Shown here: in pieces, positions 1 to 7,930 of the stretch
Layout: each line of letters starts with the position of its first letter
How positions within the stretch are numbered: position 1 is the first letter of the stretch
Origin: Bacteroidota bacterium
GTDB taxonomy: Bacteria > Bacteroidota > Bacteroidia > Bacteroidales > WCHB1-69
Assembly (NCBI GenBank): GCA_023392945.1
Contig: JAEWNB010000141.1
Coordinates: 1-11,957 of the forward strand
Length of the DNA: 11,957 nucleotides
Direction: 5' to 3'
Program-made: the position numbers and the translations under genes
Notes under the pieces: generated by a model
Databases searched by the model: none
Told to the model about the DNA's origin: nothing
The model's input: only the letters and a program-made list of their open reading frames with translations

Positions 1-762
1 ATTCAGGATCTCAGTTGTCAAAGTATCCCATTAGAAGTGGGCAAAATCGGAGACCAGCCGCAATATAAATTTATGGCCTTTCCATACGCTCTTAACGTCG
101 TCAATTTCTCTGATCATCCTATTGTTCGGAATATCAAAAACATCAAATCTGACTTTGCAGGATCCATTGATTTTGTGGGAAACGACAACTTAAAGAAAAC
201 CGTTCTCTTCACTTCTTCTGAACGTACTAAACTTATCCCTACGCCCTCTATAGTGACGCTGAACGTTGGTCGAGCCAAACCCAACATGGAAGAATTTGCT
301 TTTAAATACCTGCCCATTGCGGTGCTTGTTGAAGGAAAATTTAACTCTGCATACGATGGATTACTTCCTCTTGAATTTGATACCATCAAAGAGTTTGGCT
401 TTATTGCGGAAAGTCCTTCTACCCGCCAGATTTTTGTATCGGACGGAGATATCATCAGGAATTTTATTGATCGCAAAAGCAACCAACCCTATCCTGCCGG
501 ATATGACATCTATTCAGGAAATCTATACGATAACAGTGAATTTATCATGAATTGTGTTAACTACCTGTGTGCAGATGACGACTTACTGGCAATTAGAGCT
601 AAAAACTTTAAAATAGGCTCTTTGAATCCTGCTAAAATAAAAGAAAAAAGCACTTTTTATGCAGTTGTTAACATTGTTGTTCCGCTTGTTCTGATTACTA
701 TAATGGGAATCATCATGATTATCATCAGAAAAGTAAAATATAATCGGAAAGCAAAACAATAA
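1..762 (+). CDS. gldG: GldG, gliding-motility-associated ABC transporter auxiliary protein (C-terminal part)
   Basis: The reading frame is open from base 1 and has lost its N-terminus to the window edge; 253 codons remain, ending at TAA 760-762. The GTG/ATG codons inside are not the true start. The protein resembles the C-terminal half of GldG, the membrane-anchored auxiliary/substrate-binding-like subunit that pairs with the GldF permease in Bacteroidota. Features seen are the opening IQDLSCQSIPLEVG segment, the FPYALNVVNFSDHPIVRN block, the FVSDGDIIRN motif and, at fragment residues about 220-243, a single hydrophobic helix (VVNIVVPLVLITIMGIIMIII) followed by a basic tail. This is the expected C-terminal anchor facing the cytoplasm. 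In gliding species GldFG belongs to the motility set, but homologues also occur in non-gliders, so motility should not be assumed. gldF would be expected just upstream, outside the window. Confidence 0.85.
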   Translation: MQDLSCQSIPLEVGKIGDQPQYKFMAFPYALNVVNFSDHPIVRNIKNIKSDFAGSIDFVGNDNLKKTVLFTSSERTKLIPTPSIVTLNVGRAKPNMEEFAFKYLPIAVLVEGKFNSAYDGLLPLEFDTIKEFGFIAESPSTRQIFVSDGDIIRNFIDRKSNQPYPAGYDIYSGNLYDNSEFIMNCVNYLCADDDLLAIRAKNFKIGSLNPAKIKEKSTFYAVVNIVVPLVLITIMGIIMIIIRKVKYNRKAKQ

Positions 763-766
763 AACT

Positions 767-1234
767 TTATTTTTTTAGAAAAAATTCTTTTACTTCAGGA
801 ACGATAGGTTCTATATATTTGTAAAAAAAAGATTTTTCTTTTACATCTCGTTTTACAATCCATTCATTTTTATCCACAAGATTGATAAAATAGATAAGGA
901 CGCCAAAAAAAACAAGAACTTTGCAAGCGCCGAAAATCAGACCTAAGATGCTGTTTACAAAACCGGGAATTACCAATTTTATCACTTTTTCTATCACAAT
1001 TCCGGCAAAGTGAACGATTACCAAAACAGCAACAAAAGTAAGTACAAATGCAATAACTTTTATGGTTGCACTATTTCCGAACCAAGAGGCAACCACATCA
1101 GAAAACTTAATAGTAGCCCATACTCCTAATATAAGGGCGACAATAGAAGCCAATTCCTTAACAAGACCATTTTTAAACCCCTTGAAGCCAAACCAGATTA
1201 AGGGTATTAAAACAAGAATGTCTAACCAGTTCAT
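767..1234 (-). CDS. cvpA: CvpA family inner-membrane protein
   Basis: This 155-residue, strongly hydrophobic protein has the CvpA layout. It opens MNWLDILVLIPLIWFGFKGFKNGL, where the N-W-x-D start and the G-x-x-x-G-L turn are typical. About four membrane helices lie near residues 4-20, 28-48, 60-82 and 92-117, followed by a charged tail rich in Lys and Glu. CvpA was named for colicin V production in E. coli; homologues are linked to envelope homeostasis and bile or detergent tolerance, but the biochemical role is not settled. It is the last gene of the minus-strand unit, starting 24 bases after the ABC ATPase stop, so co-transcription is likely. Its stop lies 4 bases from the gldG stop and I see no hairpin terminator between them. 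Family assignment is good; function is inferred. Confidence 0.8.
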   Translation of the reverse strand: MNWLDILVLIPLIWFGFKGFKNGLVKELASIVALILGVWATIKFSDVVASWFGNSATIKVIAFVLTFVAVLVIVHFAGIVIEKVIKLVIPGFVNSILGLIFGACKVLVFFGVLIYFINLVDKNEWIVKRDVKEKSFFYKYIEPIVPEVKEFFLKK

Positions 1235-1258
1235 AAGGATTATAATGAATTAACAATA

Positions 1259-2008
1259 TTAAATATGTCTGATTTTCTGTGTCAGGGGTTGAGCATAGAT
1301 AAAATCATTAAGAAGGACATTCTCAGTGGTCAACACCTCCTCTTTTGACCCGCACCAGGCTAAATCTCCTTTATAAATAAAAGCAATTTTTTCACCGATT
1401 GTAATAACGGAATTAAGGTCGTGAGTGTTTACCACGGTGGTAATTCCAAAATCGTGGGTGATTTCCACAATCAGTTCATCAATAAGCATGGCAGTTTTGG
1501 GGTCAAGGCCCGAATTGGGTTCATCACAGAATAGGTATTGCGGATTACAGGCAATTGCTCTTGCAATAGCAGCCCTTTTTTTCATTCCCCCGCTCAGTTC
1601 AGCCGGAAAAAGCTTATTCGAATTTATCAGATCAACGCGTTCCAGACAGAAATTAACCCGATCAAGCTTTTCTCCCTTACTCATATCTTTCAATATATTC
1701 AAAGGAAACATTACATTTTCCTGAATATTCATTGAGTCAAAAAGAGCAGCCCCTTGAAAAACCATTCCCATTTCAGTTCGGATACTCTTTTTTTCATCAT
1801 CAGAAATAGCATAAAAATCGCGACCGTCATATAAAACACTTCCCTCGTCAGGAGTCAGTAAACCCACCAGACATTTCATCAAAACGGTTTTTCCGGAACC
1901 CGAGCGCCCGATGACCAGATTTACTTTTCCTTTTTCAAAAGAGGTATTGATATTATTCAAGACCCGTTTATTGCCGAAATATTTAGAAACGTTTTTTACT
2001 TCAATCAT
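1259..2008 (-). CDS. mlaF: MlaF-like ABC transporter ATP-binding protein
   Basis: This is a 249-residue nucleotide-binding subunit of the MlaFEDB/Ttg2 phospholipid transporter type. All the ATPase motifs are present: Walker A GRSGSGKT (34-41), Q-loop Q85, signature LSGGMKKR (138-145), Walker B YLFCDEP with catalytic E163, D-loop GLDP (167-170) and H-loop H196. The LSGGM variant and the adjacent MlaE-type permease separate it from generic ABC ATPases. It would power movement of lipids between inner and outer membranes. The start lies 10 bases after the permease stop and is preceded by AGAAGG, a Shine-Dalgarno-like sequence placed very close to the ATG. It sits between the permease and cvpA in one operon. 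No MCE/MlaD or STAS/MlaB gene is adjacent, so direction and substrate cannot be read from context. Confidence 0.85.
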   Translation of the reverse strand: MIEVKNVSKYFGNKRVLNNINTSFEKGKVNLVIGRSGSGKTVLMKCLVGLLTPDEGSVLYDGRDFYAISDDEKKSIRTEMGMVFQGAALFDSMNIQENVMFPLNILKDMSKGEKLDRVNFCLERVDLINSNKLFPAELSGGMKKRAAIARAIACNPQYLFCDEPNSGLDPKTAMLIDELIVEITHDFGITTVVNTHDLNSVITIGEKIAFIYKGDLAWCGSKEEVLTTENVLLNDFIYAQPLTQKIRHI

Positions 2009-2018
2009 GGCCTTCTGT

Positions 2019-2762
2019 TTATAACATAATCTGGGTTATTACCAGGTTTAAGATCAACAAAACAAAGCTGGCGACTACGATTCCCTGGGTATTGGCTTTT
2101 CCCAGCTCCAGAGCTCCTCCTTCAATCCGGTATCCATAAAACGAACAAACTGAAGACATAACAAAAGCAAAAACAGTAGTTTTTGTCAGGGCATAATAGA
2201 TATCATACATTCTGAAAAAAGAAGTTATGCCGTCAATAAAATCAAACATGGTTACCACATTGGTTAAAAGGACTGTGAGATATCCCCCAAAGAGAGCAAA
2301 GAAAATACTAAAAATGATAAGAAGAGGATTCACAATGAGAGAAGCAATAATCTTGGGCAGCACTAAAAATGAAGCGGGATTGATTCCCATAACCTCTAAA
2401 GCATCAATCTGTTCGGTGACACGCATACTCCCAATTTCCGAAGTAATCCGGGAACCGAGGTTTCCAACCAGCAAAAGGCTGATGATGGTAGGACAGAGTT
2501 CCATAACAACGGAAGTTCTGACAGTAAAACCAACAGTCCATGCAGGCACCCAAGAACTTTCAATCTGCAGAGCCGTTTGAATGGTGATAACGCTTCCCAA
2601 TGTTATGGAAATAATGGAGACAATAAGCAATGAACCTACCCCCATGGCATCCATTTCAAAAATAAGCTTCTTAAAAAAGATTTTCCATTTTTCAGGCTTG
2701 CGAAACACTTTGCCCAAAAAAATAAAATATTCACCAACAATCTCTAATACCCTGATAAGCAT
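2019..2762 (-). CDS. mlaE: MlaE/YrbE-family ABC transporter permease
   Basis: This 247-residue integral membrane protein is the permease of an MCE-type lipid transporter. The diagnostic MlaE signature is visible at about residues 109-140: E109, the MRVTEQIDALEVMGINP stretch and the following LPK. Hydrophobic helices lie at about 40-65, 85-103, 132-160, 195-212 and 223-245, and an amphipathic N-terminal segment (about 1-35) resembles the interfacial helix of MlaE. The C-terminal segment contains YRIEGGALELGKANT, also typical of the family. It is the first gene of the minus-strand operon, followed after 10 bases by the ATPase, with which it should form the inner-membrane core. Length matches the family norm of roughly 245-260 residues. 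In E. coli the system maintains outer-membrane lipid asymmetry; here that role is inferred by family. Confidence 0.87.
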   Translation of the reverse strand: MLIRVLEIVGEYFIFLGKVFRKPEKWKIFFKKLIFEMDAMGVGSLLIVSIISITLGSVITIQTALQIESSWVPAWTVGFTVRTSVVMELCPTIISLLLVGNLGSRITSEIGSMRVTEQIDALEVMGINPASFLVLPKIIASLIVNPLLIIFSIFFALFGGYLTVLLTNVVTMFDFIDGITSFFRMYDIYYALTKTTVFAFVMSSVCSFYGYRIEGGALELGKANTQGIVVASFVLLILNLVITQIML

Positions 2763-2779
2763 TTTTTAGATTTTGAACG

Positions 2780-2787
2780 CAAAAATA
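2780..2787 (-). promoter_or_regulatory. Putative Bacteroidota -7 box for the mlaE-mlaF-cvpA operon
   Basis: Read on the minus strand the bases are TATTTTTG, an exact match to the Bacteroidota -7 consensus TAnnTTTG. It lies 17 bases upstream of the mlaE ATG, giving a very short leader. No convincing -33 TTG element is seen at standard spacing, so this is a motif call only. Confidence 0.45.
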
Positions 2788-2870
2788 CAAAAAAAAACAA
2801 GCCGAGATTTTATTAATTTATGGTTTCTTCTCTATTTGAAACTTTATTATATTGTCCCCAAATTACTGAC

Positions 2871-4970
2871 ATGAACTTTTCAAACTACCCCATACTAAAA
2901 ATCCTCTTATCCTTTATTTTGGGCATAATTTCCGGCGGATCAGTCATTTTACCATTCTTTTCTGCACCCTTGTTTATGCTTTGCCCGATGGGATTTATGT
3001 TAATTTCTATCATAATATTTTCTTTTGGAGAATATAAATGGCAGTGGTTGGCAGGACTCATTCTCAATATTGCATTCTTTTTTGCGGGTTTTATGATGAC
3101 TTTTCTCCGACTCAATCCGGAATACAGTCTTGGAAAAAAAGAATTACTCCGAACCAATCATTATTGGTTGGTAAAGATTATTGATATTCCTGTAGAAAAA
3201 ACAAAAAGTATCAGGGCAATTTCTTCTATCGAACGAACTGTAAATAATGAAAACGTTAAAGAAAAGGTGTTGCTTTATTTCAAAAATGATACCGCTGCCC
3301 GGCACATTCAATACGGCGATTTGTTACTTGTGAACACCAAACTTACGGCCATCAGGCAGCCTAAAAATCCGGATTCTTTTGATTACAGGAAATTTATGAG
3401 TCGAAAAGGAGTCTTTTATTCGGGGTTCGTTCTTAAGGATGGTTTTGTTTTTCTGAGTCATTCTTCTCCCAACTTTATTAAAAAATATTCTTCCCGCTTG
3501 CAGCAAATTTTTTCTGCACAATTTGCCCGGGCAGGTATGGTGGGAGATGAATACAGTATCATCACAGCCATTTTGCTCGGGAACGATGACACAATGAATC
3601 CCGAATTAAAGGAGAGTTATGCCTCAACGGGGGTGAGTCATATTTTGAGCGTTTCGGGAATGCATGTGGGAATTATTTATATGATTCTTAATTTTCTTCT
3701 GAAACCATTGGAAATGAATAAAAGAAGCAAAACTTTCAAAGCGCTTATTTTGCTTTTATTTATATGGTTATATGCTAATATTACAGGATTATCGCCCTCT
3801 GTTACTCGCGCAGCAGCAATGTTTACTTTTGTCACGTTCGGGAACCTGATGCTTCGAAACACCAATATTTTTCACAGCCTTTTTGCATCAATGTTTGTCT
3901 TATTGGCCGTCAACCCCCTCTTAATCTTCGATATCGGTTTCCAACTAAGTTATCTGGCTTTGTTTGGAATTGTCATTTTTCAGAAACCGATTTTGGCATT
4001 ATGGGATCCTAAATTTAAAATAGTTCGCTATTTTTGGGAACTGATATCAGTCTCTTTCGCTGCTCAACTGGGAACTTTTCCGATTTCAATTTACTATTTC
4101 GGACAGTTCCCAAACTACTTCTTATTGGCTAACATGGCAGTAATGCTACTTTCCTTTGTCATAGTAATTTCGGGCGTTGTCCTGCTTTTTCTCTCTTTTT
4201 CCTCACAGCTAGTCTCATGGATCGGGATTCTCCTTATCTATGAAATTAAGGGAATGAACTACATCATCAAAATTATCGAAAAGTTGCCATTTTCTGTCAC
4301 TTCCATGATTGACTATAACATCCTACAAGTGTTGGTTCTCTACGTGACCATATTTTTTCTATATCTATTATTTATGAATAAAAGAAAAAAATTTTTCTTT
4401 TTGTCCCTCTCTTTTTTTTCTCTGTTTGCTCTTATTTATGTTTATGATAAAGTTACTTGTTCTAAAAAAGAAGAGATAATAGTCTATTCTCTTAACAGGG
4501 GAACAGCCATAAACTTTAATCATCACGGAAAAAGCATTCTGTTGTCTGACACGATCACTTCTAAGAATACTCCGCAATATCAGTTTACTATTGAAAATCA
4601 TGAACGTAAAAACCACATCAATAGTCAATGTCTTCTTTTTTCTCAAAATGGTGATTTTCCGGAACAACAATTTTATAAGACCGGAAATTTTATTTGTTTT
4701 GGGAAACACTCCTTTTACCTCTTGTCACGAAATCAGAAACTATTCCCTGTGGGCAAAAAAATAAGGGTTGAATATCTTTACTTACATGGCAATCCAACAA
4801 TAGCTCTTGAAAAAGTGATGAAAAGTATTCACTTTGACAAAGTTATTATTGACGAAAGCAATTCACAATATTATGAAAACAAGTGGGTTGAAGCTTGCCA
4901 ACACTATTCTATTCCTTTTTACTCGACGCGGCAGTTGGGATTTCTTCGAATAAACGCTCTGTCAAGATGA
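2871..4970 (+). CDS. comEC: ComEC/Rec2 family competence membrane channel
   Basis: This large polytopic protein of 699 residues is proposed to carry incoming single-stranded DNA across the inner membrane. The N-terminus has about three hydrophobic segments, then a soluble OB-like region (about 95-205). The ComEC competence domain follows, with LLGNDDTMNPEL and the hallmark GVSHILSVSGMHVG (254-267), then GLSPSVTRAAAM and a long multi-helix region. After about residue 536 comes a soluble C-terminal domain (IIVYSLNRGTAINFNHHGK onward). Its order resembles the ComEC metallo-beta-lactamase-like domain, but the HxHxDH metal site is absent. I chose ATG 2871 because the first membrane segment (YPILKILLSFILGIISG) follows directly. 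An in-frame ATG at 2820 would add 17 residues without clear family resemblance and cannot be excluded. Whether the organism is naturally competent is unknown. Confidence 0.87.
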   Translation: MNFSNYPILKILLSFILGIISGGSVILPFFSAPLFMLCPMGFMLISIIIFSFGEYKWQWLAGLILNIAFFFAGFMMTFLRLNPEYSLGKKELLRTNHYWLVKIIDIPVEKTKSIRAISSIERTVNNENVKEKVLLYFKNDTAARHIQYGDLLLVNTKLTAIRQPKNPDSFDYRKFMSRKGVFYSGFVLKDGFVFLSHSSPNFIKKYSSRLQQIFSAQFARAGMVGDEYSIITAILLGNDDTMNPELKESYASTGVSHILSVSGMHVGIIYMILNFLLKPLEMNKRSKTFKALILLLFIWLYANITGLSPSVTRAAAMFTFVTFGNLMLRNTNIFHSLFASMFVLLAVNPLLIFDIGFQLSYLALFGIVIFQKPILALWDPKFKIVRYFWELISVSFAAQLGTFPISIYYFGQFPNYFLLANMAVMLLSFVIVISGVVLLFLSFSSQLVSWIGILLIYEIKGMNYIIKIIEKLPFSVTSMIDYNILQVLVLYVTIFFLYLLFMNKRKKFFFLSLSFFSLFALIYVYDKVTCSKKEEIIVYSLNRGTAINFNHHGKSILLSDTITSKNTPQYQFTIENHERKNHINSQCLLFSQNGDFPEQQFYKTGNFICFGKHSFYLLSRNQKLFPVGKKIRVEYLYLHGNPTIALEKVMKSIHFDKVIIDESNSQYYENKWVEACQHYSIPFYSTRQLGFLRINALSR

Positions 4971-4992
4971 TGTGATATTGAACCTTTTTCTT

Positions 4993-5000
4993 TATTTTTG
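4993..5000 (+). promoter_or_regulatory. Putative Bacteroidota -7 box upstream of recG
   Basis: TATTTTTG matches TAnnTTTG and sits 18 bases before the recG ATG, in the 48-base gap after the comEC stop. A TTG lies at 4978-4980, but the 12-base spacing is shorter than usual for a -33 element. recG may therefore have its own promoter as well as read-through from comEC. Confidence 0.4.
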
Positions 5001-5018
5001 TAATCACAATTAATAACC

Positions 5019-7130
5019 ATGATACAGGTCAATCTTCTGGAAACCCCCATTGAATACCTGAAAGGTGTCGGACCAAAGAAAGCAGAGCTCTTTAAAAAAG
5101 AGTTTAGTATTTATACTTTCCAAGACCTGCTTTTTTATTTTCCATACCGTCATGTGGATAAGTCCAAGATATACAAAATCGCTGAAATTCATTCAGAGGG
5201 AGCTTATGTTCAATTTCAGGGAAAAATAGTTTCTTACGAATTTGTGGGACAACAGCGTGCCAGACGCCTGGTTGCGCGCTTTGCCGATGAAACAGGTGTG
5301 ATAGAACTGGTTTGGTTTAATAGCCTTAAATGGGTAGAAGACCTGCTCAAAGGGAAAAGCAATTTTATTGTCTTCGGGAAACCGACCCAATTTAACGGTC
5401 GCTGGAATATCACCCATCCTGAAATGATTGACCCCCATGAACACAGCGATTCAGAACTTCCTCTTAAATTCCAACCCCTCTACAATAGTTCCGAAAAGGC
5501 AAAAAGAGGAGGACTTGAGACAAAGGCAATTTCTAAATTGGTTTATACTCTTTTACTTCAAATTAAAGATGTTATCCACGAAACTCTTTCGACAGAAATA
5601 ATCGAAAAACACCACCTTCTATCATTAAAGGATGCTCTTGTTAATATTCATTTTCCAGCCGACAACGAAAAATTATCAAAATCCACCATCCGTCTTAAAT
5701 TTGACGAACTGTTTTTTACACAATTAAAACTTCTTACTCTTAAGTTGGTTACTTCTCAAAGAGTGAAAGGACATCTCTTTACAAAAGTAGGCGACTATTT
5801 CAACACCTATTATTATAATCACCTGCCTTTTGAATTGACAAATGCCCAAAAGAAAGTTATTAAAGAAATTCGTACAGATTTGGGCAGCGGTCGGCAAATG
5901 AATAGATTGCTGCAAGGCGATGTGGGCAGTGGCAAAACCATCACAGCCTTGCTGGTGATGCTCATTGCCAAAGATAACGGATACCAGTCGTGCATTATGG
6001 CCCCGACAGAAATTCTGGCAATTCAGCACTTTGAAAGCATTTCCAAACAATTGGCCAATATGAACATGAAAGTGGCTTTTCTCTCGGGATCAACGAAACC
6101 TGCTAAGCGTAAGGAAATTTTTGAGGAGTTGCAAAACGGTCATATCGATATTCTTATCGGGACACATGCGTTGATAGAAGATGAGGTTATTTTTAAAAAC
6201 ATAGGGCTGGTGGTTATAGATGAACAACACCGATTTGGAGTCGAACAACGTGCTAAATTGTGGAAGAAAAATGAGATTCCACCCCACATACTGGTAATGA
6301 CTGCTACTCCAATACCCCGCACCCTGGCAATGACAGTCTACGGAGATCTTGACCTTTCTGTTATAGATGAACTGCCTCAGGGAAGAAAACCAATCATTAC
6401 CAAGCTTCTTTTTGAAAAAAACAGATTGCAATTGTTTGGTTTTATGCAGCAACAAATTGATCTCGGACGACAAATTTTTGTTGTTTATCCGCTTATTCAG
6501 GAATCGGAAAAGTCGGACTTGTTTGACTTGATGGCTGGCTATGATATTATGGCAGATCGTTTTCCGGCCCCCAAATACGCCATCAGTATAGTGCACGGAA
6601 AGATGAAAACTGAAGATAAGGATTTTGAAATGCAGCGTTTTATTAAAAAACAAACGCAAATTCTGCTTTCCACTACAGTTATTGAAGTGGGAATTGATGT
6701 GCCGAATGCCACGGTGATGGTAGTGGAAAATGCAGAGCGATTCGGATTGTCTCAGTTACATCAGCTTCGTGGGAGAGTTGGAAGGGGAGGCGACCAATCC
6801 TATTGTATTCTGATGGCAGGAAACAAACTGACATCCGAAAGCAAACAGCGTCTTAATGCAATGGTATCCACCAATGATGGTTTTGTTATTGCAAATATAG
6901 ACCTCCACCTTCGGGGACCGGGAGATATTCAGGGAACGCAGCAAAGCGGGATGCTTGACTTCAAAATTGCAGATTTGGTAAAGGATGAAAAACTAATTGC
7001 CTATACCCGCAATTTGGCTAAAGCATTACTTGATGAGGACCCTAAACTGGAACTTCCAAAAAATCAACGCATTTCAAGTCAACTCAAGGAGTTGCTTAAG
7101 AAGAATGTTAATTTGGGAATGATAAGTTAA
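5019..7130 (+). CDS. recG: ATP-dependent DNA helicase RecG
   Basis: This 703-residue superfamily 2 helicase reverses stalled replication forks and processes branched recombination intermediates. The length is normal for RecG and all parts are seen. A helix-hairpin-helix-like opening has YLKGVGPKKAELF (about 13-25). The wedge/OB domain (about 60-150) binds the fork. Walker A is GDVGSGKT (300-307, K306). The family-specific DEQH box is at 401-404, followed by RFGVEQR, and motif III is TATPIPRTLAM. Motif V reads TTVIEVGIDVPNA, motif VI QLRGRVGRGG (582-591), and the C-terminal HLRGPGDIQGTQQSG block is the RecG/Mfd-type TRG region. ATG 5019 fits the family N-terminus. It follows comEC by 48 bases and precedes the EFR1-type gene by 18 bases. 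Nothing appears missing or broken. Confidence 0.96.
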   Translation: MIQVNLLETPIEYLKGVGPKKAELFKKEFSIYTFQDLLFYFPYRHVDKSKIYKIAEIHSEGAYVQFQGKIVSYEFVGQQRARRLVARFADETGVIELVWFNSLKWVEDLLKGKSNFIVFGKPTQFNGRWNITHPEMIDPHEHSDSELPLKFQPLYNSSEKAKRGGLETKAISKLVYTLLLQIKDVIHETLSTEIIEKHHLLSLKDALVNIHFPADNEKLSKSTIRLKFDELFFTQLKLLTLKLVTSQRVKGHLFTKVGDYFNTYYYNHLPFELTNAQKKVIKEIRTDLGSGRQMNRLLQGDVGSGKTITALLVMLIAKDNGYQSCIMAPTEILAIQHFESISKQLANMNMKVAFLSGSTKPAKRKEIFEELQNGHIDILIGTHALIEDEVIFKNIGLVVIDEQHRFGVEQRAKLWKKNEIPPHILVMTATPIPRTLAMTVYGDLDLSVIDELPQGRKPIITKLLFEKNRLQLFGFMQQQIDLGRQIFVVYPLIQESEKSDLFDLMAGYDIMADRFPAPKYAISIVHGKMKTEDKDFEMQRFIKKQTQILLSTTVIEVGIDVPNATVMVVENAERFGLSQLHQLRGRVGRGGDQSYCILMAGNKLTSESKQRLNAMVSTNDGFVIANIDLHLRGPGDIQGTQQSGMLDFKIADLVKDEKLIAYTRNLAKALLDEDPKLELPKNQRISSQLKELLKKNVNLGMIS

Positions 7131-7148
7131 TCTTTAATATTTTACAAC

Positions 7149-7919
7149 ATGATTTTTTATTTTACCGGAACAGGAAATTCTCTCTATGCTGCTCAAAATG
7201 TAGCAACAAAACAGGGCGACAAATTAATATCTATTGCCGAATGCCTGAAAAACAACACAGTTGACTTTACCCTTAGGGATGATGAAAAAATAGGTTTTGT
7301 TTTTCCAATTTATTTTTGGGGATTGCCGACAATAGTGATCGATTTTATCAGCAGACTTAATTTTAAAAACTATATAGGACAATATCTTTACACAATTCTT
7401 GTGTGTGGTGGCAATATTGGTGATTCTGATAATAGTATCAAAAGAAAATTAATGAAAAAAAATTACCACTTAAATACTGTTTTTACACTGGTAATGCCGG
7501 ATAATTACATTTTAGCTTTTAATCTCCTGACACCGGAAAATCAAATTCAGGCGATTCTTAAAAAGACCGATGAGAAATTAGTAGAGATAAATGAAATTAT
7601 TAGTCATCAGGAGAAAAACACTACCAAAATAGACAAAAAGTTACTTGCCAAGCTCCAAACGCTTACTTCTTATCCGTTCTATAAATATGGCAGAAATACA
7701 AAACCTTTTTTTGCAACAGATGATTGCACCGGCTGTGGTTTATGCGAACAAATCTGCCCTTGTCAATCAATACACCTTGTAAATGGAAAACCCTCATGGA
7801 GCCAAAAGTGTACACAATGTTTGGGATGTCTTCACCGCTGTCCGGTTCATGCTATTCAATACGGAAAAAAAACAATTCCCATCGGAAGGTATGTAAATCC
7901 TTTATGCAAATGGGAATAA
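7149..7919 (+). CDS. EFR1-type flavodoxin/ferredoxin fusion protein with two [4Fe-4S] clusters
   Basis: This 256-residue redox protein matches the EFR1 (flavodoxin-ferredoxin fusion) pattern. The N-terminus opens MIFYFTGTGNS, a flavodoxin-type phosphate loop for FMN (T6-S11), followed by FPIYFWGLPTIVIDF and a LVCGGNIGD segment, as in flavodoxin-like folds. The C-terminus carries two classic [4Fe-4S] motifs: C193-x2-C196-x2-C199-x3-C203-P and C221-x2-C224-x2-C227-x3-C231-P. The predicted role is intramolecular electron transfer between flavin and iron-sulfur clusters in the cytoplasm; the physiological partner is unknown. Such proteins are common in anaerobes, in line with hydG further along. 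The start is 18 bases after recG, so it may be co-transcribed with it, although no functional link is evident. Its stop is 11 bases from the stop of the convergent HAD gene. Confidence 0.85.
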   Translation: MIFYFTGTGNSLYAAQNVATKQGDKLISIAECLKNNTVDFTLRDDEKIGFVFPIYFWGLPTIVIDFISRLNFKNYIGQYLYTILVCGGNIGDSDNSIKRKLMKKNYHLNTVFTLVMPDNYILAFNLLTPENQIQAILKKTDEKLVEINEIISHQEKNTTKIDKKLLAKLQTLTSYPFYKYGRNTKPFFATDDCTGCGLCEQICPCQSIHLVNGKPSWSQKCTQCLGCLHRCPVHAIQYGKKTIPIGRYVNPLCKWE

Positions 7920-7930
7920 TATAGTTGATC

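Noticed and set aside
114..482. 122-codon minus-strand open frame inside gldG
   Set aside because: It is antisense to a well-matched GldG segment, with no domain and no promoter motif of its own.
2820..2870. Extended N-terminus for ComEC from ATG 2820
   Set aside because: The additional 17 residues do not resemble the family's N-terminus, and the ATG lies in the divergent promoter spacer. ATG 2871 directly precedes the first membrane segment. Not fully excluded.
6090..6659. 189-codon minus-strand open frame inside recG
   Set aside because: It is fully antisense to conserved helicase motifs and has no recognisable domain, so it is a shadow of recG.
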